In this document: in pieces, positions 7,990-17,891 of the stretch | Layout: each line of letters opens with the position of its first letter | How positions within the stretch are numbered: position 1 is the first letter of the stretch | Source of the DNA: Flavobacteriaceae bacterium | Lineage (GTDB): Bacteria; Bacteroidota; Bacteroidia; Flavobacteriales; Flavobacteriaceae | Assembly (NCBI GenBank): GCA_002691645.1 | Contig: NZIP01000027.1 | Span: 180,352 to 244,351 of the forward strand | DNA length: 64,000 bases | Reading direction: 5' to 3' | Notes under the pieces: model-generated | Database searches by the model: none | What the model was told of the DNA's origin: nothing | Seen by the model: the letters and a program-made list of their open reading frames with translations, nothing else | Made by a program: the position numbers and the translations under genes

Positions 7990-10900
7990 TTACAAGCTTC
8001 CTAAAATCATCGGAGCTCCAGCATTTTCTAATTTTTTAGCAAATGCTTGAACTTCCTGAATGAATGAATCCAATTCGGGTTGAATATCTGATAGCATTTC
8101 CTTAGCTAGGTTCATACTATTTGTATGATTTTTTGTCGGACCATAGGTAGTAGATAGTCCTCTAAATGCCACGCTAAAATGGTTGGAAATTGAAGGTGGA
8201 TTTCGCTCTCCAATTTCATTTCTAGAAGGACTACCTTCTATTTGCTTTGATAAACTTGAGAATTTATTTTCGAGTGTTACCAGCTCAGCTTTGAAATTGG
8301 AAGGCATTTGATTTGTTTGATCTACTGCTTTGTTTAGTCCCTTCATATAGGTCTCCACTTTTTCAGCTTTGTGACTTAAAATTTCGATAGCGGTTCTGAG
8401 TTCGGTAAAGCCTTTTCGATAGCTCTCGTAATCCTCATAACTTATTCCCTTAAGTGTTCCTTCGTATATAGGTTCCAAATCAAAACTGACCTCTTCTCCT
8501 ATAGCGGTAAATTCACCGTCTTTTTCAACAGATAAGCTTGCTGTATAAGTTCCAGGAATAACCATTGGTCCTCGAGAAAACCAACCTCTCGATGAGCTTT
8601 TAGGGTTGATAGGTGTTCCGCTGTCGTGTCTCATATTCCAAGCGATACGATGACTTCCTTTACGAGCTGGTCTTTTTAGGTGTTTAATTATATGACCTTC
8701 TCCATCTTTAATCGTAAGATAGACCATAGCAGACTTTTCGCTATTTTCCTTGTCTAGTTCGTCATACCCTGGAAAAGGAACGTCTTTATTGCCTTTATTC
8801 AGCCTACCTTCTCGTTTTTTACGTGCCTGTTTAGCGGTTGAATAATTGTCATTTAAATAATAGGTAAATACAGCCCCATATTCTGGATTTTTAGCGATAT
8901 AATAGTCGGCTCCTGTATTTCCTAAATTTGATCTAGGCACATACCATTTTGCTGTTCGAGGAGCAAATAACATGCCTTTATCTGCTTCTGCGGCCTTGTT
9001 CATGTTTCTTAGAGGGCTGTAATCATCCAATACGTAAAATCCTCGTCCAAAAGAGGCGGCAACAACATCATTTTCTTCTCTTTGTATGGTGATATCTCTA
9101 AAACTCATGTTTGGAGTTCCTTTCATTTTCTGCCATTTTTGTCCTCCATTAAGCGTGACATAAATACCAAATTCAGTCGCTAAGAACATTAACTCAGGAT
9201 TGACGTGATCTTGAACTATTCTCCAGATTAAAGTGTTTTTTGGAATATTGGAGCTCATTGATTTCCACGTTTTACCTCTGTCTGTACTCTTGTATAAAAA
9301 GGGTCTAAAATCACCTTCTTTGTGATTATCCAGCGCAACGTATACCGTATTGGGGTCATGTAAATCTGCTCTAATGTCGTTCACGAAACTTCTGCCCGGT
9401 AAGCCGAATTGAGAAACTGGTATTTTTGTCCAAGTTTGACCGTCGTTTTCACTGACGTGCACAAATCCGTCATCTGTACCTGCATAGAGCAGTCCTTTTT
9501 GAACTGGAGATTCACTCAGTGAAGTGATGGTATTGTAATTTGACATTGCATTTACATCCCAAGCGTTATCCCAAGATTGCTTTCTGCCCATAATTGGAAG
9601 TTCAATACGATTTTCATTACGTGTTAAATCACTTGATATTGGTGTCCAGCTATCTCCTCTATCCTCAGATTTCCAAACGCGATAAGAAGCGAAATATATT
9701 GTTGAGGCTTTGTGGGGTGAGACAAGTATTGGGGCGTCCCAATTAAATCGCTCGTGTGGATCACCTTTTTGAGCTTGTGGTTGTACGTAAACTTGTTCTC
9801 CAGTGACTAAATCTACTCGGTGTAATCCACCTTGTTGTGTTTCGGCATAGATGATGTTATTAAACTCTGGGTCAGTTGCGGATTGATGCCCATCGGCTCC
9901 CAAGGTCTTATACCAGTGTTTGTTTGAAATTCCCTCTCTCTCATCAGTAGCGGATGGTCCACCAGCAGAACCGTTGTCTTGTGTTCCACCGAAAATATGA
10001 TAAAATGGCTTGGCATTGTTTACAGCCACTTTGTAAAATTGTGTTAGTGGAAGATTCTTATGGTACTTCCAATTTTCAGCTAAATCAAAGGATTCGTAAA
10101 TACCAGCATCTGTTCCAATCATTAAATAATTTGGATCATCTTTTTTAAATGCTATTGCGTGATTGTCAGAGTGTTTTTGACGCTCTTTGAGTTGTGTAAA
10201 GTTTTTACCCCCATCTTCAGAGGTTAATATGCGCACATTCATGAGGTATAATCTGTCGAACTTATGCGGTGATGCATATAATTCTTGATAATAGTGAGGT
10301 CCAGTTCCACCTGATACGGTATTAGACATTTTGGTCCAAAAGCCTCCTGCATTTGCCGAGCGAAAGACACCTCCTTTGGTGCGGTCAAGTTCTATCGCGG
10401 CATATACTACATCTGGATTTTGAGGTGAGATCGCCAAACCTATTTTCCCCATATTTGAGCGTGGCAGGCCGTTGTGAATTTTAGCCCAGTTTTCTCCTCC
10501 ATCTGTTGATTTGTAAATAGCGGTACCAGGTCCACCTCCCATATAAGCTGCCACTGTTCTATGTCTATCCCAGGTTGCAGCGTATAAAACTTGGGGGTTT
10601 CTAGGATCGATTAAGAGGTCTGTAGCACCAGTCCATTCGTTGTTTCCTAGAACTTGCTTCCAGTTGCTACCGCCATCTGTACTTTTATAGACTCCTCGTT
10701 CCCCTCCTTTACTCCATAAGGGTCCTTGAGCAGCTACCCAAATGGTGTTTGAATTATCTGGATGAACAATGATTTTAGAAATGTGCTCTGACTTATTTAA
10801 TCCCATATTTTTCCATGATTTACCATTATCGTCCGAGCGGTAAATACCATCTCCGTAACCCACGTGACGTCCACCTACATTTTCACCACTTCCAACCCAG

Positions 10901-11238
10901 ATGGTTGAGGGATTAGATGGATCGATACTCACGCATCCAGTAGAATAGGATTTTTGATTGTCAAATAATGGAATCCATGTAGTTCCGGCATTTTCGGTTT
11001 TCCAAACTCCAGCAGATCCTACCGCTACATACCAATGATTGTCATTGTCTGGATGAATAGCGATGTCTGCTATACGTCCTGAAAGAAAAGCAGGTCCGAC
11101 ATTTCTGAATTTAAATGCATTAATATTTACTTCTTTTGCTGGGGCTGCAGCTTTTTTCTTTCGTTGAGCTTGCACATCTTGGGCGGTTAATCCAAGAGCA
11201 AGAACAAGTGAAAGCATTAAGTGCCAAGTATTTTTCAT
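7990..11238 (-). CDS. Sortilin/VPS10-like, BNR-repeat 'glycosyl hydrolase'-type secreted protein (1082 aa)
   Basis: Repeated SDDGGxxW Asp-box motifs (STDGGSNWKQV, SEDGGKNFTQL, TDRGKTWKSM), signal peptide; paralog at 37.4-40.4 kb. Confidence 0.9.
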   Translation of the reverse strand: MKNTWHLMLSLVLALGLTAQDVQAQRKKKAAAPAKEVNINAFKFRNVGPAFLSGRIADIAIHPDNDNHWYVAVGSAGVWKTENAGTTWIPLFDNQKSYSTGCVSIDPSNPSTIWVGSGENVGGRHVGYGDGIYRSDDNGKSWKNMGLNKSEHISKIIVHPDNSNTIWVAAQGPLWSKGGERGVYKSTDGGSNWKQVLGNNEWTGATDLLIDPRNPQVLYAATWDRHRTVAAYMGGGPGTAIYKSTDGGENWAKIHNGLPRSNMGKIGLAISPQNPDVVYAAIELDRTKGGVFRSANAGGFWTKMSNTVSGGTGPHYYQELYASPHKFDRLYLMNVRILTSEDGGKNFTQLKERQKHSDNHAIAFKKDDPNYLMIGTDAGIYESFDLAENWKYHKNLPLTQFYKVAVNNAKPFYHIFGGTQDNGSAGGPSATDEREGISNKHWYKTLGADGHQSATDPEFNNIIYAETQQGGLHRVDLVTGEQVYVQPQAQKGDPHERFNWDAPILVSPHKASTIYFASYRVWKSEDRGDSWTPISSDLTRNENRIELPIMGRKQSWDNAWDVNAMSNYNTITSLSESPVQKGLLYAGTDDGFVHVSENDGQTWTKIPVSQFGLPGRSFVNDIRADLHDPNTVYVALDNHKEGDFRPFLYKSTDRGKTWKSMSSNIPKNTLIWRIVQDHVNPELMFLATEFGIYVTLNGGQKWQKMKGTPNMSFRDITIQREENDVVAASFGRGFYVLDDYSPLRNMNKAAEADKGMLFAPRTAKWYVPRSNLGNTGADYYIAKNPEYGAVFTYYLNDNYSTAKQARKKREGRLNKGNKDVPFPGYDELDKENSEKSAMVYLTIKDGEGHIIKHLKRPARKGSHRIAWNMRHDSGTPINPKSSSRGWFSRGPMVIPGTYTASLSVEKDGEFTAIGEEVSFDLEPIYEGTLKGISYEDYESYRKGFTELRTAIEILSHKAEKVETYMKGLNKAVDQTNQMPSNFKAELVTLENKFSSLSKQIEGSPSRNEIGERNPPSISNHFSVAFRGLSTTYGPTKNHTNSMNLAKEMLSDIQPELDSFIQEVQAFAKKLENAGAPMILGSL

Positions 11239-11411
11239 ATGTTTTGATTTTAGTATTCTTAAAGATATCTATTTGGAATTTAGCTTCAATATTTGGTTGA
11301 ACTTTTTTTACCCTTCTTGTTTTGAACAAGAATCAGGTCATTTATTCTTTTTTTTTGGTAAATCGACCGATTTTTCTTTCATTTTGGATGTAAGTAAAGA
11401 TTTTTGCATTT

Positions 11412-12332
11412 ATGAGATTCATGATCAATTTTATTTTTTTGTGTCTTCTTGTTTTGTCTCTGCAAGTGAATGCACAAGAAACTACAGGGTCAAATAACAA
11501 AGATTCGGAAAAACAACTTGATACCATTGGAGAGTCTATCGAAAATGGAGTAAATCAGTTCTTATATAAAAATGGAATCGTCCCTACGACGATTAGCTAT
11601 CACCCTAATGGAGAGGTGCTCATTTCCACGCAGTACTCAAAAGAAACTAAATCTCAGTATATGATTCTAGTTGACGATGTAACGCAAGATGAGCCAACTG
11701 TGGATACCCTTAGTACAGTAAGACCAAATAGGTCTAAATTTTCTGATGACGGCGAATTTATCATTTATAATGAAATTGAAGATAAGGGAAAGAAGGGACA
11801 ACAAACCTATTTGAGAAAATACAGTTCTTTAGGTCAAATGGAGCGAAAGCGAAACCTCAAGGAAGAACTCAATTTGGGAAGTCTTTACTATTTTTCAATG
11901 GATAAGGATGGAATTTTTTATTACTATGCCTTTTTTGGCAGTACCAGCGATAAAAATGGAATTTACGCTTCAATGTGCTCTTCAGAGCCATGTACGGGAG
12001 CAATTCCAATATATTTAGATACCGAAGAGCTCATCTATTTCTCTCCCTTGCGCATTGGTCGTAATATGTTGCTGATGGCCGTACAAGGAAAGAACGATTC
12101 ACGTTTAAATGGAATTTATTTTGCCAGGTATAGAGATGGGAGATGGAGATTGCCTTTGAAAGTTCAGGGCCTTAGATATGGTTATAGTTTTGACTTTGTC
12201 AACGACAACATCATTTCATATAAGGAGGCGGTCACTGGTAATGTCATTTTTGTACGACTTGATGAAATTCTAAAGGCATTTCCTGAAGATGCCTCCGAAC
12301 GGAGAAGAAATCCACTAAATTTAAATCAGTAA
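11412..12332 (+). CDS. Secreted PD40/WD40-like beta-propeller hypothetical protein
   Basis: Signal peptide; repeated FSDDGEFIIYNE / YYFSMDKDGIFYYYAF-type blades. Confidence 0.6.
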   Translation: MRFMINFIFLCLLVLSLQVNAQETTGSNNKDSEKQLDTIGESIENGVNQFLYKNGIVPTTISYHPNGEVLISTQYSKETKSQYMILVDDVTQDEPTVDTLSTVRPNRSKFSDDGEFIIYNEIEDKGKKGQQTYLRKYSSLGQMERKRNLKEELNLGSLYYFSMDKDGIFYYYAFFGSTSDKNGIYASMCSSEPCTGAIPIYLDTEELIYFSPLRIGRNMLLMAVQGKNDSRLNGIYFARYRDGRWRLPLKVQGLRYGYSFDFVNDNIISYKEAVTGNVIFVRLDEILKAFPEDASERRRNPLNLNQ

Positions 12333-12370
12333 ATTTTTAAGTCTTATTTTTCTTAACTACTTTCATTAAA

Positions 12371-12655
12371 GTGAAGAAGAAAATTAGACTTACTTATTTA
12401 TTTTTTACTCTATTCATAGGGATTTTAAGTGCACACTCTCTTGAGCACCAGACTTCAATGGACAGAGATTGTGTGGCGTGTCAACTTTGGTCTTCAGAGA
12501 CTGAAATGGTGAATACTCCCTTTGAATTAGATGTGACATACGCAGTAGAAGAAATGATTTTGCTGCGCGATCTGCAAGGTCTTTATAAATCTTCGTTTTA
12601 TTCTTCTCTACACGTCATTAATCCAAATGACCGTGGGCCACCAAGCCAAATTTGA
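12371..12655 (+). CDS. Small secreted hypothetical protein (CxxC motif)
   Basis: GTG start, hydrophobic N-terminus, DRDCVACQLW motif; 52 nt upstream of a lipoprotein gene. Confidence 0.6.
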   Translation: MKKKIRLTYLFFTLFIGILSAHSLEHQTSMDRDCVACQLWSSETEMVNTPFELDVTYAVEEMILLRDLQGLYKSSFYSSLHVINPNDRGPPSQI

Positions 12656-12707
12656 TTTCTAGCCCAAGTCTAACTTACATTTTTTTAAATTTTAAAACAC
12701 ATTCAAA

Positions 12708-13250
12708 ATGAAATCAAATTTCAAATACCTCCTTGTGGGGCTGCTTAGCGTTGTCATTATCTCATGTTCAAAAGACGACGACAGTCCAGAACCAATCAAT
12801 GAAGAAGAAGTAATCACAACTATGACTGTTGTGCTTAATCCGGGAAATATTACCCTAAAGTCACAGGATTTAGATGGTGATGGGCCAAACGCACCAAATG
12901 TTACTGTAAGTGGTAGTTTAAGTGCAAATACAACATATACTGGTTCTGTAACTTTTTTAAACGAACTCGAGAGCCCTGCTGAAGATATAACTGAAGAAGT
13001 TGAAGAAGAAGATGACAAGCATCAGGTGATATTCGTATCTTCTGGAGTTGCCCTTTCTGTATCAGACTTGAATACGGATGGAAATGGTAATGATTTAGGA
13101 ACTCAATTTAGTTTAAGCACAGCTGCTGCTGGATCAGGAACTTTGAGAATTGTATTGCGTCATGAGCCTACTAAGCCAAATGATGGTACACTCGCTGGTG
13201 CTGGAGGCGAAACTGATATCGATGTCAGCTTTAATGTAACGGTTGAATAA
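12708..13250 (+). CDS. Lipoprotein of the flavobacterial 'type 1 periplasmic binding fold' annotated family
   Basis: VVIISCSKDDDSPEPINEEEVITTMTVVLNPG...LDGDGPNAPNVTVSG...EEEDDKHQVIF. Confidence 0.65.
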   Translation: MKSNFKYLLVGLLSVVIISCSKDDDSPEPINEEEVITTMTVVLNPGNITLKSQDLDGDGPNAPNVTVSGSLSANTTYTGSVTFLNELESPAEDITEEVEEEDDKHQVIFVSSGVALSVSDLNTDGNGNDLGTQFSLSTAAAGSGTLRIVLRHEPTKPNDGTLAGAGGETDIDVSFNVTVE

Positions 13251-13267
13251 AAAATTCATTAACATAC

Positions 13268-13549
13268 TTATAAGAAAGCACCTTTTTTAGGTGCTTTTTT
13301 TGTCATATGTATCACTTTCATCACCAGGATAATGAGTAAAGGAATGGCCGTAATTGCATTGGCATAAATCACCGCGAGATCTTGAATTGTGAGCCCGTGA
13401 ATGAACCAACAAATGGTTCCGCAAAACATAAGTCCAAAGGTCATAAGACTCAAGCTTTTGGTATCACGAGTACGAATTGTTTTTATGGCCTGTGGCAAGA
13501 AGGCTGAAGTGGTTAAGATAGCTGCAATAAATCCGAAATTCATATCCAA
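13268..13549 (-). CDS. SemiSWEET / PQ-loop sugar transporter
   Basis: GFIAAILTTSAFLPQAIKTIRTRDTKSLSLMTFGLMFCGTICWFIHG; single triple-helix bundle. Confidence 0.9.
   Translation of the reverse strand: MDMNFGFIAAILTTSAFLPQAIKTIRTRDTKSLSLMTFGLMFCGTICWFIHGLTIQDLAVIYANAITAIPLLIILVMKVIHMTKKAPKKGAFL
13275..13300. terminator. Rho-independent terminator overlapping the SemiSWEET 3' coding end
   Basis: AAAGCACCTtttttAGGTGCTTT followed by T-tract. Confidence 0.8.
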
Positions 13550-13673
13550 AAAAGATAAAGGGTTCCTCTTTCAAATATCGGATATTCTCATTGGATTAAA
13601 ATATAGGAGTGTCATTATTGGAATGTCAACAAATTTATGCTTAATTTTTACCAACTAAGACTTAACTAAATAA

Positions 13674-15170
13674 ATGATTCCACTACTGCGTAAGGCTCAA
13701 AACTATCTGGAGCGTAATTGTGTAAGATTTAAAGAAGAGGTATTTACTTATAGTGATTTATTAAGTCGCTCTCATTTTATCGCATCTTTTTTGTTGAAAG
13801 GTCAATCGCATGTAAATGGAGCGAGGATTGCCTATCTTGTGAATCCTGGTTTTGATTATGTCTCCATTCAATGGGGTATTTGGCGGGCAGGAGGAATCGC
13901 TGTTCCTTTATGTGTGAAGCATCCTGTTCCTTCACTGAGTTATGTGCTAAGTGACACTTCTGCATCTCACGTAATTTATAGTGCTGATTTTAAGACTACA
14001 ATTCAAGACCTTGAAGCGCTTCATCAAGATATACCAATGACACATATAGCCAATTTAAATGCTGAGCTTTGTGAGTTACCTGAGGTACATTTAGATGAAG
14101 ACGCCTTAATTCTTTACACTAGTGGTACTACAGGAAATCCTAAGGGAGTGGTTTTATCACACTCCAACTTAAATGCCCAAATCACTGCGCTTATTGAGGC
14201 TTGGAAATGGTCGAACAATGACACTATTCTCAATGTATTGCCCTTACACCATATTCACGGAATTGTAAATGCGATGCTCTGTCCGTTATATATCGGTGCT
14301 GAAGTGGTTTTTGTAGATCGATTTACGCCAAAGAATGTTTTTGCTGTCTTTTTAAGTGGAAAGATTAATGTATTTATGGCTGTGCCTACCATTTATTTTA
14401 AACTCATTGCTTTTTATGAAGAATTATCGTCTAAAGAGCAAAAGGGTGTTAGTGCTGTTTTAAAGCAGTTTCGTTTGATGGTCTCTGGTTCGGCTGCCTT
14501 GCCTGTTTCTGTGCTTGAAAAATGGAAAAAAATTAGTTCGCATACTTTACTTGAGCGCTACGGAATGACCGAAATAGGAATGGCCATTAGCAACCCTTAC
14601 GATGGAGAACGAAGACCAGGACATATCGGGCAGGCTTTACCTGGGGTTTCTGTAATAATTGTTAAAGAAAACGGTGATGAGGTCGTGCCCGGAGCTCAAG
14701 GTGAGATCTTAGTCAAAGGAGCAAATGTCTTTTCTAGATACTGGAACAAGAAAGAGGCCACTGCGAAAGGATTTACACAAGACGGATGGTTCAAAACAGG
14801 TGACATGGCTGTTTTAGACAAGGGTTATTTTCGCATTTTAGGCAGAAATTCAGTGGATATTATCAAATCTGGAGGCTATAAAATCTCAGCCTTGGAGATT
14901 GAAGAAGTACTTCGAAAATATCAGGGAATCAATGAGTGTGCTGTAGTTGGAATTCCCGATGATGAGTGGGGTGAACTAATTGCGGCGAGTCTGATCTTAG
15001 AAAAAGAGACTGAAATAGATTTGAAAGCTCTTGACAATTGGTTGAGGTCTCGCATACCTTCTTATAAATTACCGAGACATTATATTTTTCAGGAGGATTT
15101 ACCTCGTAATGTTTTAGGTAAGGTGACCAAAAACGTATTGAAACAAATTATAAAAGATCAAATCAATTAA
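13674..15170 (+). CDS. matB: Malonyl-CoA synthetase (MatB/ACSF3-like) AMP-binding acyl-CoA ligase
   Basis: LYTSGTTGNPKGVVLSHSNL; ERYGMTEIGMAISNPYDGERRPGHIG (MatB-like); directly upstream of madLM. Confidence 0.85.
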   Translation: MIPLLRKAQNYLERNCVRFKEEVFTYSDLLSRSHFIASFLLKGQSHVNGARIAYLVNPGFDYVSIQWGIWRAGGIAVPLCVKHPVPSLSYVLSDTSASHVIYSADFKTTIQDLEALHQDIPMTHIANLNAELCELPEVHLDEDALILYTSGTTGNPKGVVLSHSNLNAQITALIEAWKWSNNDTILNVLPLHHIHGIVNAMLCPLYIGAEVVFVDRFTPKNVFAVFLSGKINVFMAVPTIYFKLIAFYEELSSKEQKGVSAVLKQFRLMVSGSAALPVSVLEKWKKISSHTLLERYGMTEIGMAISNPYDGERRPGHIGQALPGVSVIIVKENGDEVVPGAQGEILVKGANVFSRYWNKKEATAKGFTQDGWFKTGDMAVLDKGYFRILGRNSVDIIKSGGYKISALEIEEVLRKYQGINECAVVGIPDDEWGELIAASLILEKETEIDLKALDNWLRSRIPSYKLPRHYIFQEDLPRNVLGKVTKNVLKQIIKDQIN

Positions 15171-15173
15171 GGA

Positions 15174-15560
15174 ATGAAAATTTACGGCGTAGGATTATTG
15201 GCCTTTTGTTTTTTAGTAGGAAAACTTCTGGGACTGGGTTTGGGAAGACTCATCAATCTCAGTAATGATGTTGGAGGTGTAGGTTTTGCAATGTTGCTGC
15301 TTATTGTGCTCAGTGGCTATATGCGAAAAAAACAATGGATTGACGAAAAGGAAATCACAGGTATAACATTTTGGAGTGCGATGTACATTCCTGTAATTAT
15401 CGCCATGGCTGCAAGCTTAAATGCAAAGGCGGCTTATTCTGCAGGATGGTTAGCTATTGCCGCTGGCGCATTGACTACTCTGGTTGGATTTATTCTGGTT
15501 CCTTTAATTGCTAAGATTGGCCCTGCTCCAAAACATATAGAAGAAGATGGAAGTAATTGA
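15174..15560 (+). CDS. madL: Malonate transporter subunit MadL
   Basis: 128-aa, 4-TM; MKIYGVGLLAFCFLVGKLLGLGLG...DVGGVGFAMLLLI; partner MadM downstream. Confidence 0.9.
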   Translation: MKIYGVGLLAFCFLVGKLLGLGLGRLINLSNDVGGVGFAMLLLIVLSGYMRKKQWIDEKEITGITFWSAMYIPVIIAMAASLNAKAAYSAGWLAIAAGALTTLVGFILVPLIAKIGPAPKHIEEDGSN

Positions 15561-16290
15561 TCAATTATTGGCAAAAAACGGTTTGATCTTCGCCTTTTTA
15601 TTGGTGGGATTGCTGATTTATTTTTCCTATGCTATTTCTAAATACCTATTTAAAGGAAGGATTCCAGGAGTTGCTATTGCTGTTTTGTCCGCTCTGGTGT
15701 TGGCTTTTTTTGGAGGAGAAAAAGGTATAGCAGACTATCCTGTTTTTGCTGGTTTAGCGATTTTAGGCAGTTCGATGTTTAGAGATTTTACGGTTGTGGC
15801 TACCGCTATGGGAGCACAACTATCAAAAATTAAAGCTGCTGGTGTGGCAGGAGTGGTAGCCCTTTTTGCAGGAGTAATTGTCACATTTTATGTGGGTGCC
15901 ATATTGGCTTATTTTATGGGGTACACCGATGTTAAAAGTATGGCGACCATAGGTGCAGGAGCTTGTACCTACATCGTGGGTCCTGTTACAGGATCTGCAT
16001 TAGGCGTGAGTTCAGATGTTATTGCAATTTCAATAGCTGCAGGTGTTGTAAAGACTATTGTCGCTACTATTGGCACTCCTCTTTTGGCGAAATATATGAA
16101 GTTGGATAATGCCAAAACTGCTTTGGTTTTCGGAGGGCTCATAGGAACTACAAGTGGAGTGACTGCCGGATTGGCTGCGACCAATCCAAAACTTGTGCCT
16201 TATGGTGCATTTACGGCTACCTTTTATACCGGATTAGGATGCCTTTTATGTCCATCGATATTATTTATTATATTAACATGGTTTTTTTAA
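15547..16290 (+). CDS. madM: Malonate transporter subunit MadM
   Basis: 247-aa multi-TM; GLIFAFLLVGLLIYFSY...GAGACTYIVGPVTGSALG; overlaps madL. Confidence 0.9.
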   Translation: MEVIDQLLAKNGLIFAFLLVGLLIYFSYAISKYLFKGRIPGVAIAVLSALVLAFFGGEKGIADYPVFAGLAILGSSMFRDFTVVATAMGAQLSKIKAAGVAGVVALFAGVIVTFYVGAILAYFMGYTDVKSMATIGAGACTYIVGPVTGSALGVSSDVIAISIAAGVVKTIVATIGTPLLAKYMKLDNAKTALVFGGLIGTTSGVTAGLAATNPKLVPYGAFTATFYTGLGCLLCPSILFIILTWFF

Positions 16291-16300
16291 AGAACAACAA

Positions 16301-17113
16301 ATGAATTCAAGACGAAAATTTATAGGTAAGATCGCAGGTGCATCTGCCTTGTTATCCAGCACAACTTCAGTTAAAGCCAGTGTAGATTTACTGACACAAC
16401 CAGTGCTTCCAAGTTTAGAAGGACGTAAAATTCTTTTCACCTATGGAGGATGGGATGGTCATGAGCCCAAAAAATTCAGAGATTATCTAAGCCCGTGGTT
16501 AAGAGAAGAAGGTGCTGAAGTTTTATTGTTTGACAATCTCGATTGTTATTCTGACGAGTCTTTGATGAAAGAAATCGATTTGGTGATACAAATTTTCACC
16601 ATGTCAGAAATTACAAAAGGACAGGAAAAAGGCCTGCTAAAGGCGGTTAAAGAAAATGGAACAGGCATGGCTGGATGGCACGGTGGTATGGGTGATGCAT
16701 TTCGTGTAAACACCGAGTATCAATATATGGTCGGTGGTCAATGGGTATCTCATCCAGGTGGAAATATTGATTATAAAGTTTCTATTAGTGCTAATGACGA
16801 TCCAATAACCAGAGGCTTAAGTGATTTTCAGATGACCTCGGAGCAGTATTATATGCATATAGACCCTAACTGTAATGTATTGGCTACTACCCGTTTTAAT
16901 GAAGAACATGACCCTTGGATTAACGGTTGTACTATGCCCGTTATATGGAAAAAATCCTATGGTAAAGGTCGAATATTTTACACCTCTTTAGGGCATAATT
17001 TAGCGCATGTTATCGATCAGCCTTCGGGAATGACTATTATCAAACGTGGAATTCAGTGGGCGAGTGCGAGTAAATATTTGCCTATGGAATCGTGGGTTAC
17101 TCCTAAATACTAA
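16301..17113 (+). CDS. ThuA domain protein with Tat-type signal
   Basis: SRRKFIGK Tat-like motif; ILFTYGGWDGHEP...GTGMAGWHGGMGDAF...GGQWVSHPGG; ThuA pattern. Confidence 0.85.
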   Translation: MNSRRKFIGKIAGASALLSSTTSVKASVDLLTQPVLPSLEGRKILFTYGGWDGHEPKKFRDYLSPWLREEGAEVLLFDNLDCYSDESLMKEIDLVIQIFTMSEITKGQEKGLLKAVKENGTGMAGWHGGMGDAFRVNTEYQYMVGGQWVSHPGGNIDYKVSISANDDPITRGLSDFQMTSEQYYMHIDPNCNVLATTRFNEEHDPWINGCTMPVIWKKSYGKGRIFYTSLGHNLAHVIDQPSGMTIIKRGIQWASASKYLPMESWVTPKY

Positions 17114-17121
17114 AAATTGTT

Positions 17122-17889
17122 GTGATTCGCCCTTATTTACTTTCTGAAACCAATTTTGAATTTCTTCAGAAGCACAAATATGAATTGGCCATTTTACCTT
17201 GGGGTGCTACTGAGGCTCACAACTTTCATTTGCCTTATGGTACGGATAATTATCAAGTAGAAGCTATAGCTGAGGAATCTGCTCGATTGGCTTGGAAAAA
17301 TAATGTCAATCTTGTCGTGCTGCCTAATATACCATTCGGAGTTAATACGGGGCAGTCAGACATTTATTTAGACATGAATTTAAATCCAAGTACACTGCTC
17401 ATTATTTTAAAGGATTTAATTACAGTCTTAAATCGACAAGGTTTAAAAAAGCTTATTCTTTTGAATGGTCATGGAGGAAATAATTTTAAGCCTCTGCTTA
17501 GAGAATTAGGCTATGAATTTCCCGAAATGTTTTTGAGCTTATGTAATTGGTTTCAAGTTCCTGATAAGACCTTGTATTTTGAAAATCCAGGAGATCATGC
17601 CGATGAGATGGAGACCAGTCTGATGCTTCATCTACACGCTGATTTAATTCTTGATCTCAGTAAATGGGGCGGTGGAAAATCAAAAAAGCATCGAGTGGAG
17701 GCCATTTCTTCATCTTGGGCGTGGTCAGAGCGCAAGTGGTCTCAGGTAACCAAAGACACAGGAGTTGGAGACCCTTCAAAATCGAGCAAAGAAAAAGGTT
17801 CTCAAATGTTTACTGAACTGACCAAAAAACTGGCTGGTTTTTATGCTGAGGTTGACGCTTTAAATCTAGAAGATCAGTATACAGATTAG
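17122..17889 (+). CDS. Creatininase family amidohydrolase
   Basis: LAILPWGATEAHNFHLPYGTDNYQ...LNGHGGNNF...NPGDHADEMETSLML. Confidence 0.9.
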   Translation: MIRPYLLSETNFEFLQKHKYELAILPWGATEAHNFHLPYGTDNYQVEAIAEESARLAWKNNVNLVVLPNIPFGVNTGQSDIYLDMNLNPSTLLIILKDLITVLNRQGLKKLILLNGHGGNNFKPLLRELGYEFPEMFLSLCNWFQVPDKTLYFENPGDHADEMETSLMLHLHADLILDLSKWGGGKSKKHRVEAISSSWAWSERKWSQVTKDTGVGDPSKSSKEKGSQMFTELTKKLAGFYAEVDALNLEDQYTD

Positions 17890-17891
17890 GC

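Noticed and set aside
9813-10148. ORFs 9813-10016 (-) and 9954-10148 (+) within the sortilin-like gene
   Set aside because: Shadow ORFs of the real frame of 7990-11238.
11120-11527. ORFs 11120-11329, 11273-11497 and 11342-11527 around the divergent promoter
   Set aside because: Overlap both genuine gene starts; composition not protein-like.
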